From contig CANTFK010000991.1 in NCBI GenBank assembly GCA_947646735.1, forward strand, positions 248,001-312,000: a stretch of DNA of 64,000 nucleotides. The letters run 5' to 3'. Origin of the DNA: Peronospora farinosa (lineage: Eukaryota > Oomycota > Peronosporomycetes > Peronosporales > Peronosporaceae). Within the stretch, counting starts at the first letter, position 1, and each line of letters starts with the position of its first letter. The translations under genes were made by a program, and so were the position numbers. The notes below the pieces were generated by a model. The model was not told where the DNA came from. It worked only from the letters and a program-made list of their open reading frames with translations, and made no database searches. Shown in pieces: positions 40,336-50,287 of the stretch.

Positions 40336-40946
40336 AGAAGAACAGACCGTCTATTTCAAACATTAAGGATTGGTAAGATGTCTGGAGTGCTTCTACCAGG
40401 ACTTCGTCATTCTTCGCCTCGCTGGCTCAATCTGCTGGCTCGAGACGTCGGGCGTCACGGGGGACACTCCGAAAAGGGCACGTGGAATCGGGTATCCAGC
40501 CCGAGGTGTAAACAGTGGCTCAATGATCGCAACAAGCGCCGGGCACCACACCGATCAGTCCCGATCGACCGCTGATGCACCTGGACGGGGCCGATCAATT
40601 CACGTTCTTGGCAAGTTCACTTCGTGGGACCGAGATTCGCGCTCGGCGATCGAATCGGCGGCTTGAAGGCTGACGTAGAATAGCAGGAACTATTGGGGAA
40701 AGAGGGAATGATAACCGCGGTCATCGATCCTCTCCCCCCGGGGGTAACAGGGTTGGTGCTCCCCTTACGGTTCGCACGCTGCGCTTGCCCCCCATAGCGC
40801 ACGCAGCAGAGGGAAAACCTCCCCCCTCTTATCCTGGGCCTCCCGTTGGAGGGACTTCCCGCCCTGGTCGGAGGGGGCCGGTTGACCGGCTCTTTGAAGG
40901 TCTTCGTCTCTTGGCCGTTGTTGCTCGAAGGCGCGAATTGGGAAGT
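40336..40946. mobile_element. 611-bp insert of unknown type
   Basis: GC-rich and unlike its flanks. It is bounded by the 17-bp direct repeats, and the uninterrupted form of the flank is visible at 42160-42205. Short frames exist on both strands (40370-40666 plus, 40617-41048 minus), but none is recognisable. The long duplication favours a target-primed insertion (LINE or SINE type); no poly-A tail or RT was seen. Confidence 0.45.
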
Positions 40947-40963
40947 GTAGTGGAGACTTGTTG
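40947..40963. repeat. 17-bp direct repeat, right copy
   Basis: Exact copy of 40319-40335. It is followed by GACAAGTGTCCAAATGG, the original upstream sequence of the transporter. Confidence 0.85.
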
Positions 40964-41172
40964 GACAAGTGTCCAAATGGAAAATGAGAAAAGCAAATGG
41001 CCACCGATACAAAAAGAGAGTTTTAAGCGAGCAGAGGCGACTGACCATTTAAGCATCGGCAAATCTGGAATCTGTAATCAAGGATGTGTTTGAAATACAG
41101 CACCCGATTGTCTCTTGTTTTGGCAGACATACGGTGCCGCACCGCTAGGTGCACGATGATCTTCTTGTCAAC

Positions 41173-41292
41173 GTTTTACGCGATGTCTTGACTTCGAGAT
41201 CCGGTGCACAAGTAGGCTACCGATGTCTGACCTTCGAGGTACGGTGCACCTGTCCACCGTACCTCAAAAAAAATTCAGACATCGCGTAAAAC
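41173..41292. repeat. Nested inverted repeats (MITE-like)
   Basis: GTTTTACGCGATGTCT (41173-41188) is inverted perfectly at 41277-41292. Inside, GAGGTACGGTG (41236-41246) pairs with CACCGTACCTC (41255-41265) over an 8-base loop. A 40-bp imperfect direct repeat (CGATGTCT.GA..TTCGAG) begins at 41181 and 41221. It is too short for a coding transposon. Confidence 0.7.
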
Positions 41293-41299
41293 CTTGACA

Positions 41300-42050
41300 T
41301 GTACGTCGTGCATTGGAGATTGACCGTACAACCTCTACTTCTAACTTCTATCAATACCCACAACTCTTGCTTTGCCAGTGGTTCACCACATTGGCGAGCG
41401 AAGAAAAATCGAAGCGCAGCGCGCTTTGCCTAGCACAATCAGGATACGTGAAGGTTGGTCAAAATACTTGAAGTATCATCGGATATTGCATGTTGATCAA
41501 TATCTTCCGTGTAGATCAACGTTCTATGGTGTACATCGTGTATATGAGCACGTGTTGTATCGCAGAAACAGGTTTTTAAAACGCATGGCATTGTAGCAGT
41601 ACATGCACAATTATCAACGCTGCATTACAACATATTGTCTGGTGCGACAAACGTTTGTATTGTTTGCATTAGTGTCGAGGTGATATGCGGTGATCTATGT
41701 GACAAGAGAAAAGCCGTGTCGCACTCAAGTGTATACCGAAGCTCAGAATATCGCAATGCCGTATGTTCGGCGGGTCGAGTGTGCTAACTTCAAGTTAGGC
41801 TATCTATCTGCACGAAAAAATCGACTTGATTACACGCTACTGTACACCATACGGCTCCCTAGACATGTACTTGTATACTAGTATCGCAAATGCATTTCGT
41901 GCAAGTGGCAATACTCTATGAACCTCCAAGCATTCGGTTCCTCCATGAAATAGGCGATGAACATAAAACAAGTGTCATACGTTCTTTCTGCTACCAAAAT
42001 ATGATACCACCCCCGTCTGAGCAGTCGGGTGAGGCGATCTAACTTCATAG
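41300..42050. other. No gene recognised
   Basis: AT-rich sequence. Frames such as 41372-41596 and 41690-41881 have no features I can name. Confidence 0.4.
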
Positions 42051-42054
42051 ACGT

Positions 42055-42205
42055 AAATCAAGTGACCGCGCGACGGCCTTCTTGGACGCGCCAAAGCCTG
42101 TGACGTGTTTGAGGAAGGCAGCCTCGCGTAATTGTCTACCATGTCATGCTTGCTTACTACCTCTTAGGTGAGACTTGTTTGATAATTATCCAAATGGAAA
42201 GCTAG
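42055..42205 (-). pseudogene. MFS sugar transporter relic, 5' end and upstream region
   Basis: On the minus strand an ATG at 42140-42142 is followed by DNYA..., matching the ADNYYG start of copy 1 with a 9-bp gap. Degenerate sequence comparable with the first 30 codons follows (CCTGTGACGTGT against GCCGTGACGGGT, and a GCCTTNTTGG block). Upstream, GGTGAGACTTGTTTG...TCCAAATGGAAA matches the region ahead of copy 1. It is a truncated third member of the transporter family and shows that these genes were locally duplicated. Confidence 0.5.
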
Positions 42206-42642
42206 GAATCCCTAGCGATGCAGCTTCGTCGCCGAAACAGAGCGAGCGCAAGCGAGTGGTACACGTACACGCTGCAGTCAGGGGTCATGATTAGAAGAGA
42301 GAATGTTAGGTGCCGCACTTGAAGCGAGGACTGTGTGAGTCTCACGGTCGCTTGATCCACGTGATCCAGAGTTGCCGGTTCGATTCGATGTTGCAAGAGA
42401 TGTACCATTATAACGAGTTGCAATTGGATACTGGTGATATTCAAGCACCTTCAAATGTATATATTATACCAAGTAATCCTGGTCGGGTTGGGATAACGCC
42501 CTCCCGGAAGGCCTGAGCTAGCTTAATGCTAGCTGGGCCTTGGACGGATGCTTCGCGGTATCCGTCAGTTTAGGACGGGCCTCTCTCCCTCTACACACCT
42601 CTCTCTTGCCGCTCTCACCCCCAGCCGCTAGTCAAGCCGCCA
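42206..42642. other. Intergenic; small hairpin near 42522-42538
   Basis: No gene supported. GCTAGC-TTAAT-GCTAGC, near 42522, is a short perfect hairpin. A pyrimidine-rich stretch (42573-42625) precedes an ATG at 42643. Confidence 0.4.
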
Positions 42643-42864
42643 CGATGTACGCCGCCACGCCCGAAGTCCCGAAGTCCCGGCATCTCCGCTTAGGTACGCT
42701 CGCATATCCTTTGTTCCACGGTGCAAGCCACAAAAAACCCTCCCTGGGTAGGACCTGTTGGCAAGATAGACATCCAAGGATCCAAGCAAGAAACCTACCG
42801 CTGGACACCGCTGTCGACTGGCCCCAGACCTGCACCTCCTTTGCCGGTGTGCAAAGGATCGTGC
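42643..42864 (+). pseudogene. Possible short gene interrupted by Copia-3
   Basis: An ATG preceded by GCCGCCACG and a CT-rich tract opens a frame (MYAATPEVPKSRHLRLGTLA) that runs to the Copia-3 LTR. After removal of the insert the same frame would read only a few codons more, to a TAG near 48130. No domain is recognised. It could be a first exon or simply chance. Confidence 0.2.
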
Positions 42865-43240
42865 TGTAAGAGTGAAGTGAAGTAGTGGTGCACTTGTGCA
42901 CGTAGAGGTAGAAGTAAAAGTGATATATATTAAGCATTAACTTTCCTCGTTCGTTAATACCTACACATGCATGCGAAACCGACTGCAACTATACCATCTA
43001 TAGTTCACGTCTATCCCGCTCCGTCCCATCTGTTACGACATCGACAAGACGATGTGGTAATCTCGTCGCCTCGTCCCATATGTCGCAACTTCCTGATGGT
43101 CCGACGTGGCGATATCGTCGCCTCGTCCCATCTGTCAGCACGTCAAGTCTGTTTAGTCAATCAGGTACGGTTGTTACTTACCGCGTGACAGGGTATTGCC
43201 CTTGACCTTCACGACCTGTCAACAACAATAGCTTCTAACA
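42865..43240 (-). repeat. Copia-3 3' LTR (376 bp)
   Basis: It reads TGTAAGAGTGAAG to GCTTCTAACA on the plus strand and, as read, equals 47724-48099. Minus-strand GAGGAGGAG at 43241-43249 is the polypurine tract. Left flank CGTGC (42860-42864) matches the right flank 48100-48104. Confidence 0.95.
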
Positions 43241-44401
43241 CTCCTCCTCAACCGTATCCTGAGGGTTCTTCAACTTGAACATCGCACGTAGGTCCTTCAT
43301 CCTTGGTGCTGCCAGCGCTTTAGTTAGGAGATCAGCAATCATCTCTTCTGACTTGATGAAGCGTGGCTCAACCTCGTTTGCTTGTGCGTAGTGGCAGATG
43401 AACTTGAATCGGACGTCCACATGCTTTGCACTTGATGAGCTCTTCTCGGTCTTCAAAAAGTTGATTGCAGCTTGATTATCCATCCACATCGGCATCGGCT
43501 TGACTATCTTCATGTTCAAGTCACCAAACAGTTCCTTTAAACCCAACAGCTCGCGACCAGCGTGGGATGCCGCGATGAACTCAGCTTCCATGGTGCTCAG
43601 CGACACACCCGTCTGCTTCTTGCACGCCCATGATACGACAGCACCATCCATCGTGAGTACGTATCCCGTGACTGACTTGCGGTCCGACTTGTCCGCGGCA
43701 AAGTCTGCATCACTCCAGCTTTCAATCTTAATTGGGTCGTCCATACCGCGTGAGCTGTTGATGCACAACTTTAAACTCTTGGTTTCCTTCAGGCATCTTG
43801 CGACTCGTTTCGCCGTTCTCCAATCCTTGGTTGTCGGCTTGTGAGTCTGTCGAGTCGCTCGGTGTACTGCGAAACAAATGTCTGGTCGAGTGCAACGCGC
43901 GATCCAGAGTAAATTTCCGACGAGTGATTGGAAGGCCTTGACAATTTCATCTCCAGCTTTGGCGGTCGACTTTAGGGACTCCGAGTTCGTATCCTCGACG
44001 TCATTTCATTCGTCTCCTATTGGAGATCGAACCCCGTTAGCTGTAGCTAGTCCATGTTCCTTTAGCAGTGAGTCGATGGTTACTTCTTGATTTAACACGT
44101 AGCCTTCGTTTTCGTCCAGCTTGACCCTAAGTCCGAGAAACTTGTTCACCATCCCGAGGTCCTTGATCTCTAGAGACGTCATGTCCTTGAAAAATTGTCC
44201 GACGAGATCATTCGATGTTCCAGTCACCAGCAAATCGTCGACGTAAACTCCGACGACCGTTACATCTATGCCGGTTCGTTTGACGTATAGACACATGTCC
44301 GTCGTGCATTGTCTGAAATTCAACTCAGTTAATTTGGAGTGCAGTAGCTTGCTCCATAATCTTCCAGCTTGTTTTAATCCGTACAAGGATTTCTTAAGCA
44401 A
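43235..44401 (-). pseudogene. Copia-3 RT second half and RNase H
   Basis: One phase holds KKSLYGLKQAGRLWSKLL, the catalytic Y-V-D-D (VYVDDLLVTG) near 44240, TGA at 44006-44008, then RPDICFAVHR and RNase H (SWSDADFAADKSDRKSVTGY, STMEAEFIAAS). The last codons spell the polypurine tract (VEEE), and the stop lies inside the LTR. The TGA and the TAG at 44414 interrupt an otherwise readable RT/RNase H. Confidence 0.88.
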
Positions 44402-44413
44402 CAGCGCGAGTTG

Positions 44414-44983
44414 CTATGTCCCGTCCACTCCATGATGGGCCAAGGTGTCATCATCGACTTGCATACCGCTTGGTATTTTCATGTAGATGTCGAGGTCCTT
44501 TTCTTGATTGGCCTTGACGTATGCGTTTGGCACATCGCCGTGCCGAGCCGGTACGTTCCATCTGCGTGAGAGGACCAGAATCACCTTGACTGTTCCAAGT
44601 TCCATAACCGCCGCAAAAGTCAAGGTGTAGTCGACTCCAAACAACTGCTCGTTTCCGCATGCAACAAGTCTGGCCTTGTAGCGTTCGACTTTCCCATCGG
44701 CGTCGGTCTTTGTCTTGAAGACCCATTTGTTGTGCAGTATGTGGGCGTTGTCAGGTGGAACAACAACCGCCCACACACCGTTTTCCTCCAATGCATGCAG
44801 CTCGTCCTTGATGGCCACAGCCCATTTGTCCTTGCTGTCGCTCCGTACGGCCTCGCCATAGTTCCTTAGGTCTCGAACAACGTTGACCATGCCGACATTC
44901 TTGTGTATGTCTATGACATCACTTGATGTGTCTCCGTCAGCGCGACGTGACCGGGTCATGTGTGGATCACGTTTCCATTCCAT
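44414..44983 (-). pseudogene. Copia-3 reverse transcriptase, N-terminal part
   Basis: It encodes DKWAVAIKDELHALEENGVW, KWVFKTKTDADGKVERYKAR and HGDVPNAYVKANQEKDLDIY, the opening blocks of Copia RT. The usual Asp-Val-Lys block reads GDVPNAY. It ends at TAG 44414-44416 and is in the same phase as the next piece. Upstream (44984-45112) the linker changes frame at least twice. Confidence 0.85.
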
Positions 44984-45112
44984 GATTTTGCCCTTGATTT
45001 GCTCGAGCCACCTTGGTCACCGAGCTCCTCCTGACCTTCGGTACCATGTAACGTTTTGGTCACGTCGTCTCTTGTATGTTATCCAACATCTCAACATTTT
45101 TCACATGTTGAC

Positions 45113-46945
45113 TCACCATTCCATCGGTATGAAAACCCGATATCCTTTCATTTCATCACTCTTGCCGATGATGATACCTTGTTTTCCCCGAGGACCCAAC
45201 GACTTGTTTGTAGTCGTTCGGTGCACGGTGCATGGAGATCCGAAAACCACAATGTCACTTAAGACGGGTGTTTTCTTGGTTAACATCTCAATAGGTGAGA
45301 TGCCACCTTCGTTTGCCTTGGTAGGGCTTCGATTTAGGATGTATGCTGCATATTCTGCAGCGTCACCCCAAAACATAAAGGGTAACCCACTTGCAAACAC
45401 CATGCTTCGCACCATGTTCATGATGGTGCGATGCATGCGTTCAGCTTTGCCATTGCTGGCCTGATTGTCACGCTCGCTCACCTGACGAGTGACACCGACT
45501 TCCTTGCAAAAAACATCCAGAGGCTTGTACTCACCTCCACCGTCTGTACGTAAAACGTGTATACGGCAATTAAATTGACGCTCAAAAGCCACCAAGAAAT
45601 TCTTGAAATGCATCGCAGCGGCATCTTTGGTCTTCGCTAAGAACACCCGGCAGTAGTTCGACCTGTGGTCAATAAAATTGACCAGGTATCGATTTCCGAG
45701 CCGATCACGGGGGGTCATAGGACCTTTTAGGTCTGAACATACCACGCCTCCGATCACGTCAATGGGCGAATTCAGCCCACTGTCCTTCCGCGATTGTCGG
45801 TTTTTTGTCTGCTTGCCTTGCGCACAGGCTAAGCACTTGACACGCGTGGTATCAGTCAATTGGACACCAGAGGCGGGATCCCGAGCCATCTTGATGATGG
45901 TGTCATAGGACAGGTGACCTAGACATCGATGAAAATAGGACAGGGATCCGTGTTGCGTGTCGTTCTTTGCATGGTTTGTAATGTCTTCAACAACCGTCAT
46001 GATCGCTTCTCTTGGTGACCCAAATCCACGAAAATCATCGGTCGTAATTCCATTGAAAACTTCAACGACCAGTACATTGTTGATGCGATCAACATCCATT
46101 ATAGGTATCCCACCAGAATGTGATACCATGACACGCCCCCCTTCTCGGTATTCAAAAACGCATCCCTTCAACTCGAGTTTCCTAAACGAGATGATGTTGC
46201 ACTCCAAATTGGAGGCGTATTGAACATCGAGAAGACGAATGGTCTTAGTCGATCCAAGTGCTTTGACCCGGATCACGACGCTTCCTTGTTTGGTGATCCG
46301 AAGTGGTTCACTATCCGATGCTGCAGTAAAACATTCGGTTTTACAATCCACCGCATTTTCCAGCAAGTTTAAATCGTTAATCAGATGACGACCTGAGCCG
46401 CTGTCCAGCACCCAGTGATTTGATGAGATCGTCTGATGTCCTGGAATTGCCAAGACAAAATCCGCATCCTGTTTCTTTTTGGTACCTTTTGGGCAGTTCA
46501 TCTTGAGGTGCCCGGTGCTCCCACACAGGTAACACTGCTTGGGTCGTTGCGGGCCATGTTGTTTCTTGTTCCGGTCGTTTCGCTTAGTTTGGTTGTTCGG
46601 TTCGACGATGTTAACGACATCTCGACCGAAATGCTTCACGCGAACTTCCAGTTCCGTTGACTGAGCAAATTGGGAGAGCTCTTCAGCTTGGCGAAGGTAA
46701 TCGACCCTGCTTAAATTCAGGCGAGACAACATGGTCGGCCGCATAGACGGGTCGGCATAGTGCACGATGTTGTCTAGCACGAGGTTGTCCGCACCTCCGC
46801 ACGCATCACTTACAGCTGTCAGGTACAGAAAATGCTCCGTCCAGCTACGCTGAGATGACTTGGCTGCAGTAAACAGCTTCATGCTTTGGGCAGGTGTTAT
46901 CTTGGTGTTGAAGGTCTGGAGTAACCTTTGCATTGCATGCTCCAA
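45113..46945 (-). pseudogene. Copia-3 gag end, protease and integrase
   Basis: The frame is 610 codons. It contains the gag middle (AMQRLLQTFNTKITPAQSM), a CCHC knuckle (CYLCGSTGHLKMNC, near 46520), a protease D-S-G (WVLDSGSGRHLIND, near 46405), the integrase zinc domain (HRCLGHLSYDT, CLACAQGKQTK) and a core (CSDLKGPM, RTDGGGEYKP, NGKAERMHRTIMNMV). The second catalytic block reads DGGGEY instead of DNGGEY, the same Asp retained. It is in the same phase as 46970-47719, separated by TAA 46970-46972, and ends at TGA 45113-45115. Confidence 0.88.
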
Positions 46946-46969
46946 GGTCGGACTCGCAGACCACCAAGT

Positions 46970-47719
46970 TTACACCTGCCGCCGATAGTACTTCTGCGCC
47001 GTACCAGCCAGGTGTTGGCCGAGGACATCAACCTTAATGTCCTCAGGCCATGCAAAGCCACAGGCGCGTTCCGAAAAGGCAACCTGCCGAACAAATTCTT
47101 TCCCCCATTCAATGAAGCCACTACCAAGTCCGAGGTAGAGCTCCTTTCCGTCGAAAGGCTGCAAAGCCAGCTTCCTTTGACGGCCATCCGGTACACCCTG
47201 GTGTACTTGCCCAGATTGGTGTAACACAGGACCTGGCATCTGCATTCCCGGGTATGCTCCCGCGGGCATAGCATGCCCATGAATTCCAGGCTCAAGTCCT
47301 TGAGCCATTCCGTGGTTGACATTGGCCTGGGCCGGCGCGTCGACCATGTGATCCCCGGCCAAAGCAGGTCGTCGGGCACCAAAATAAGTGGCCGGCGAGA
47401 CGTTCGGTGATCGTTTAGGTGGCGGGGTACGCTCCAAAGCCTGGAGTGTTATACCGGCCCCTGAACCGAGAACCGAACCAAAAAAGCTCGATTCCGCAGG
47501 TTCCTTGCGTTGGCCACCGACTTGTCCGTGTTGGGAGGATTCCATCCTACCCATCCGCTCCGACAAATCGCCAAGCATGGCGAGCATCTTGTCCAGTGCC
47601 GCCGCGGGCACTGCCGACTTTTCTTCTAGTTGGTGGTCCTCGGTCGATCCTTGACCATTGACCAACACAGCGGGTGTGGCTCCTTGAGCTGCGCCGCCGT
47701 CACGATTCTTTGGGCTCAT
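46970..47719 (-). pseudogene. gag: Copia-3 gag, N-terminal part
   Basis: I choose the ATG at 47717-47719 in the primer-binding site (MSPKNRDGGAAQG). Upstream codons back to 47752 lie in the LTR. A predicted coiled coil (LDKMLAMLGDLSERMGRMES) is followed by a Pro/Gly/Met-rich region and a capsid-like start (QPFDGKELYLGLGSGFIEWG). It ends at TAA 46970-46972, where sister sequence in the same phase continues as gag. It is otherwise well preserved. Confidence 0.85.
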
Positions 47720-47723
47720 AACC
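47710..47723 (-). other. Copia-3 primer-binding site overlapping gag ATG
   Basis: The minus strand GGTTATGAGCCCAA follows the LTR end CTTACA. Confidence 0.85.
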
Positions 47724-48099
47724 TGTAAGAGTGAAGTGAAGTAGTGGTGCACTTGTGCACGTAGAGGTAGAAGTAAAAGTGATATATATTAAGCATTAAC
47801 TTTCCTCGTTCGTTAATACCTACACATGCATGCGAAACCGACTGCAACTATACCATCTATAGTTCACGTCTATCCCGCTCCGTCCCATCTGTTACGACAT
47901 CGACAAGACGATGTGGTAATCTCGTCGCCTCGTCCCATATGTCGCAACTTCCTGATGGTCCGACGTGGCGATATCGTCGCCTCGTCCCATCTGTCAGCAC
48001 GTCAAGTCTGTTTAGTCAATCAGGTACGGTTGTTACTTACCGCGTGACAGGGTATTGCCCTTGACCTTCACGACCTGTCAACAACAATAGCTTCTAACA
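47724..48099 (-). repeat. Copia-3 5' LTR (376 bp)
   Basis: As read, identical to 42865-43240. It is followed by the CGTGC target duplication (48100-48104). Confidence 0.95.
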
Positions 48100-48104
48100 C
48101 GTGC

Positions 48105-49441
48105 AGCCTGGACGGCTTTCAGCGCGGCGCATATAGCGCGCGCTGCTTAATGGACCCTGGCGAGAGTAGAGAGAAATGTAGAGAAGAGAGATAACCCGAC
48201 GCATGCGGAAGTTGAGCCACTTTGGTGGCAAGACGGCTCGCGTAACGCGTTAACATACATACATATACCAAGTAGATTACTCTGACCATTCGTGATACGA
48301 TCTTCACGTGGCTTGCGTGCTGTTACAATCCGTAAGGGGAGAGATCAATGAAGAATCAGAAAGCGAGCTGGGTGAAATCTGATATAACCTTTACTTACTT
48401 TTTCTTCTGAGTACAAAATGTTGAGCGATGCGCCTTTAAAGAATATGCATTACAGCATCGATTATGTTCTAAAAGTATGGAGCCATGTGTCTGTGTTGGT
48501 AATTGACAGCTTAAAACAAGTCTGTAAAGTACTAGCAGCGTGTTTGAACATTTTAGTCAACTTTTCATTCATTAAAGAAAAAGGGTACATATGTGCTAAC
48601 CTAAAACATTCATAGAGTGTTATACTTAAACTCACGCCGAAATTGGGTAGAGCTATACAGCCTCCATATGTTATCGAGTCCACTTTTGTACCTCTCAAGT
48701 TCAACTGCCACTCCCAATTAGGGGTGGCAGGCACAGGCTGAAATGTTGTAGGTTTAGGCAGGTTTAAAATAAATCTTTTTTCAAATCTGACCAAAGAAAT
48801 GGTCATCTACAGTGCTACCTAACGCCAAATTTCTACCAGATATGACCTATGTCGAAGGAAACAACTTGTTACCGTCCTGGAGGAGCTACCCATTCCGGAA
48901 GGAAACAGCACCACAAGTAGATCTAAGAGAGGTCGTGTCTTACGTAATTTCTAGTCGGTCTTTACAAATGTTGTAGAACTCTTCAATGCGAAGTTTCATA
49001 CCTGCAAGCTCTGTAAGACAATTGTTTTGATTCACAAGAAATCGACAGAATCTCACTTGCATACAACTTCGTCTCACTAAACATCTTTGCAGGAGGCCAA
49101 CAATTTAACAGAACTGGAATGCGTCAAAGAGAACCCTCTTATGCACTTACGAGATTATCGATAATAAAGTGATGAAGTTTACGATCATATGTCATTGCTG
49201 CTTGATCGATGGAAAACCACCACCATACTAAACTATTTTATCTTGCCTGTCATTGACTGTGTAGAAAGCCAAATCATAAGTCAACGTGCACAATTTGGAT
49301 TAAATTTAGAATTTATTCAAACCTGAAGTACACCTAAATCAAACCTAGACCGCGGAATAATAACCTATTTTTCGCTTTCATAATTCTAGGACTGCTTCCA
49401 ACCATTTACAATCGGTAACGAAATTTGTGTGACATATATTC
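48105..49441. other. Intergenic, no intact gene
   Basis: AT-rich. A short palindrome, TGCCACTCCC-AATTA-GGGGTGGCA (48709-48732), resembles fused hAT-type ends. Several small frames (48418-48615, 48462-48806) have no recognisable content. Confidence 0.4.
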
Positions 49442-49636
49442 GTGCGAATATATGTCGGCGAGATTCGATCTTATCGCAGTGGTCCGCCTATTCTTGATGA
49501 AGTGATTAACACGAGTCGCTTTAATGGCTGCAAAGTGACTGTGGTGCCATGCGGACCGCTGACAATGACTGTCGAGGCTCAGTCATTCGCGCGCAACTGC
49601 AACTTTGACATCCACAAGGAGGTCCTTAGTTGGTAA
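49442..49636 (+). pseudogene. Ferric reductase / NADPH oxidase-like C-terminal fragment
   Basis: The frame is open from about 49433 (after TGA 49430-49432) and encodes SGPPILDEVINTSRFNGCK, VTVVPCGPLTMTVEA and a C-terminal NFDIHKEVLSW, followed by TAA. In the ferric-reductase/NOX family the NAD(P)H-binding domain ends in just this way: a [V]-x-CGP loop, about 20 residues, then [F]DFHxExFxW. Only about 65 residues survive, and the CGP loop is retained. It is a last exon or, more likely, a gene relic, since nothing convincing lies upstream. Confidence 0.5.
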
Positions 49637-50287
49637 GCTATACAGAATTCGAGGTAGCAAAGAGCATGATACTTTGAGATGTTTTATGAATGAGTCATGC
49701 AACTTTGTTAGTCATTGACCAACTGCAAAGTAATACGGTATGTTCTCTTTCGTTTGCATTAACAAAACTCGTATTTACCACTAAATATCTCACTTTTCAA
49801 GCAATGTAGCATTCCCATTTCGTTAAATTCAGATGTTACTGCAAAGGAATGCACTAGTGTAAAATTGATGTCAGTGTTTTCTCTTTAAGTTCGTAAATCT
49901 ACATGAGAGTAGGCGTACTTAAGCATCTTGTTATGCTTAGCTTCATATTAAAAAATATTTTGCAGTGTAGTCGCAGCAACCGGTGTATGTGTACGGATGC
50001 TCAACTTTCTGGCGCCGTAAGCATTATTCGGTAAAATAATTGGGGGGCTCCAACTGTTGCAACAAAACCGAAAAAACCATTTGCTATAAAAAATCTGGAC
50101 ACGGCAATGGTCCGCCTGGACAGGATTTTTTTTAATGTCCACTCTTACAGTTCATGGTATCAATCCATGACAAGTTGCAGCTGAGACAGAGCATTTTAAA
50201 GCACGATCCCTTTGCGCATACATATATGCAATTTCTGGTTGCACTGCCTTTCTCACCTGCACAGCTTTATCAGAGAGCAGTAGTTTC
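49637..50287. other. Spacer downstream of transporter copy 2
   Basis: AT-rich, no gene seen. It is the 3' flank of the minus-strand transporter. Confidence 0.45.

Noticed and set aside
40617..41048. 143-codon minus-strand frame
   Set aside because: Crosses the right 17-bp duplication into unrelated flanking DNA, so it is a chance fusion of insert and host sequence.
42310..42400. tRNA-like GGTTCGATTC box near 42373
   Set aside because: No matching D-arm, anticodon stem or acceptor stem could be folded by eye.
43500..43844. Plus-strand frame over Copia-3 RNase H
   Set aside because: Complement of well-conserved RNase H codons, with no counterpart in the other Copia elements.
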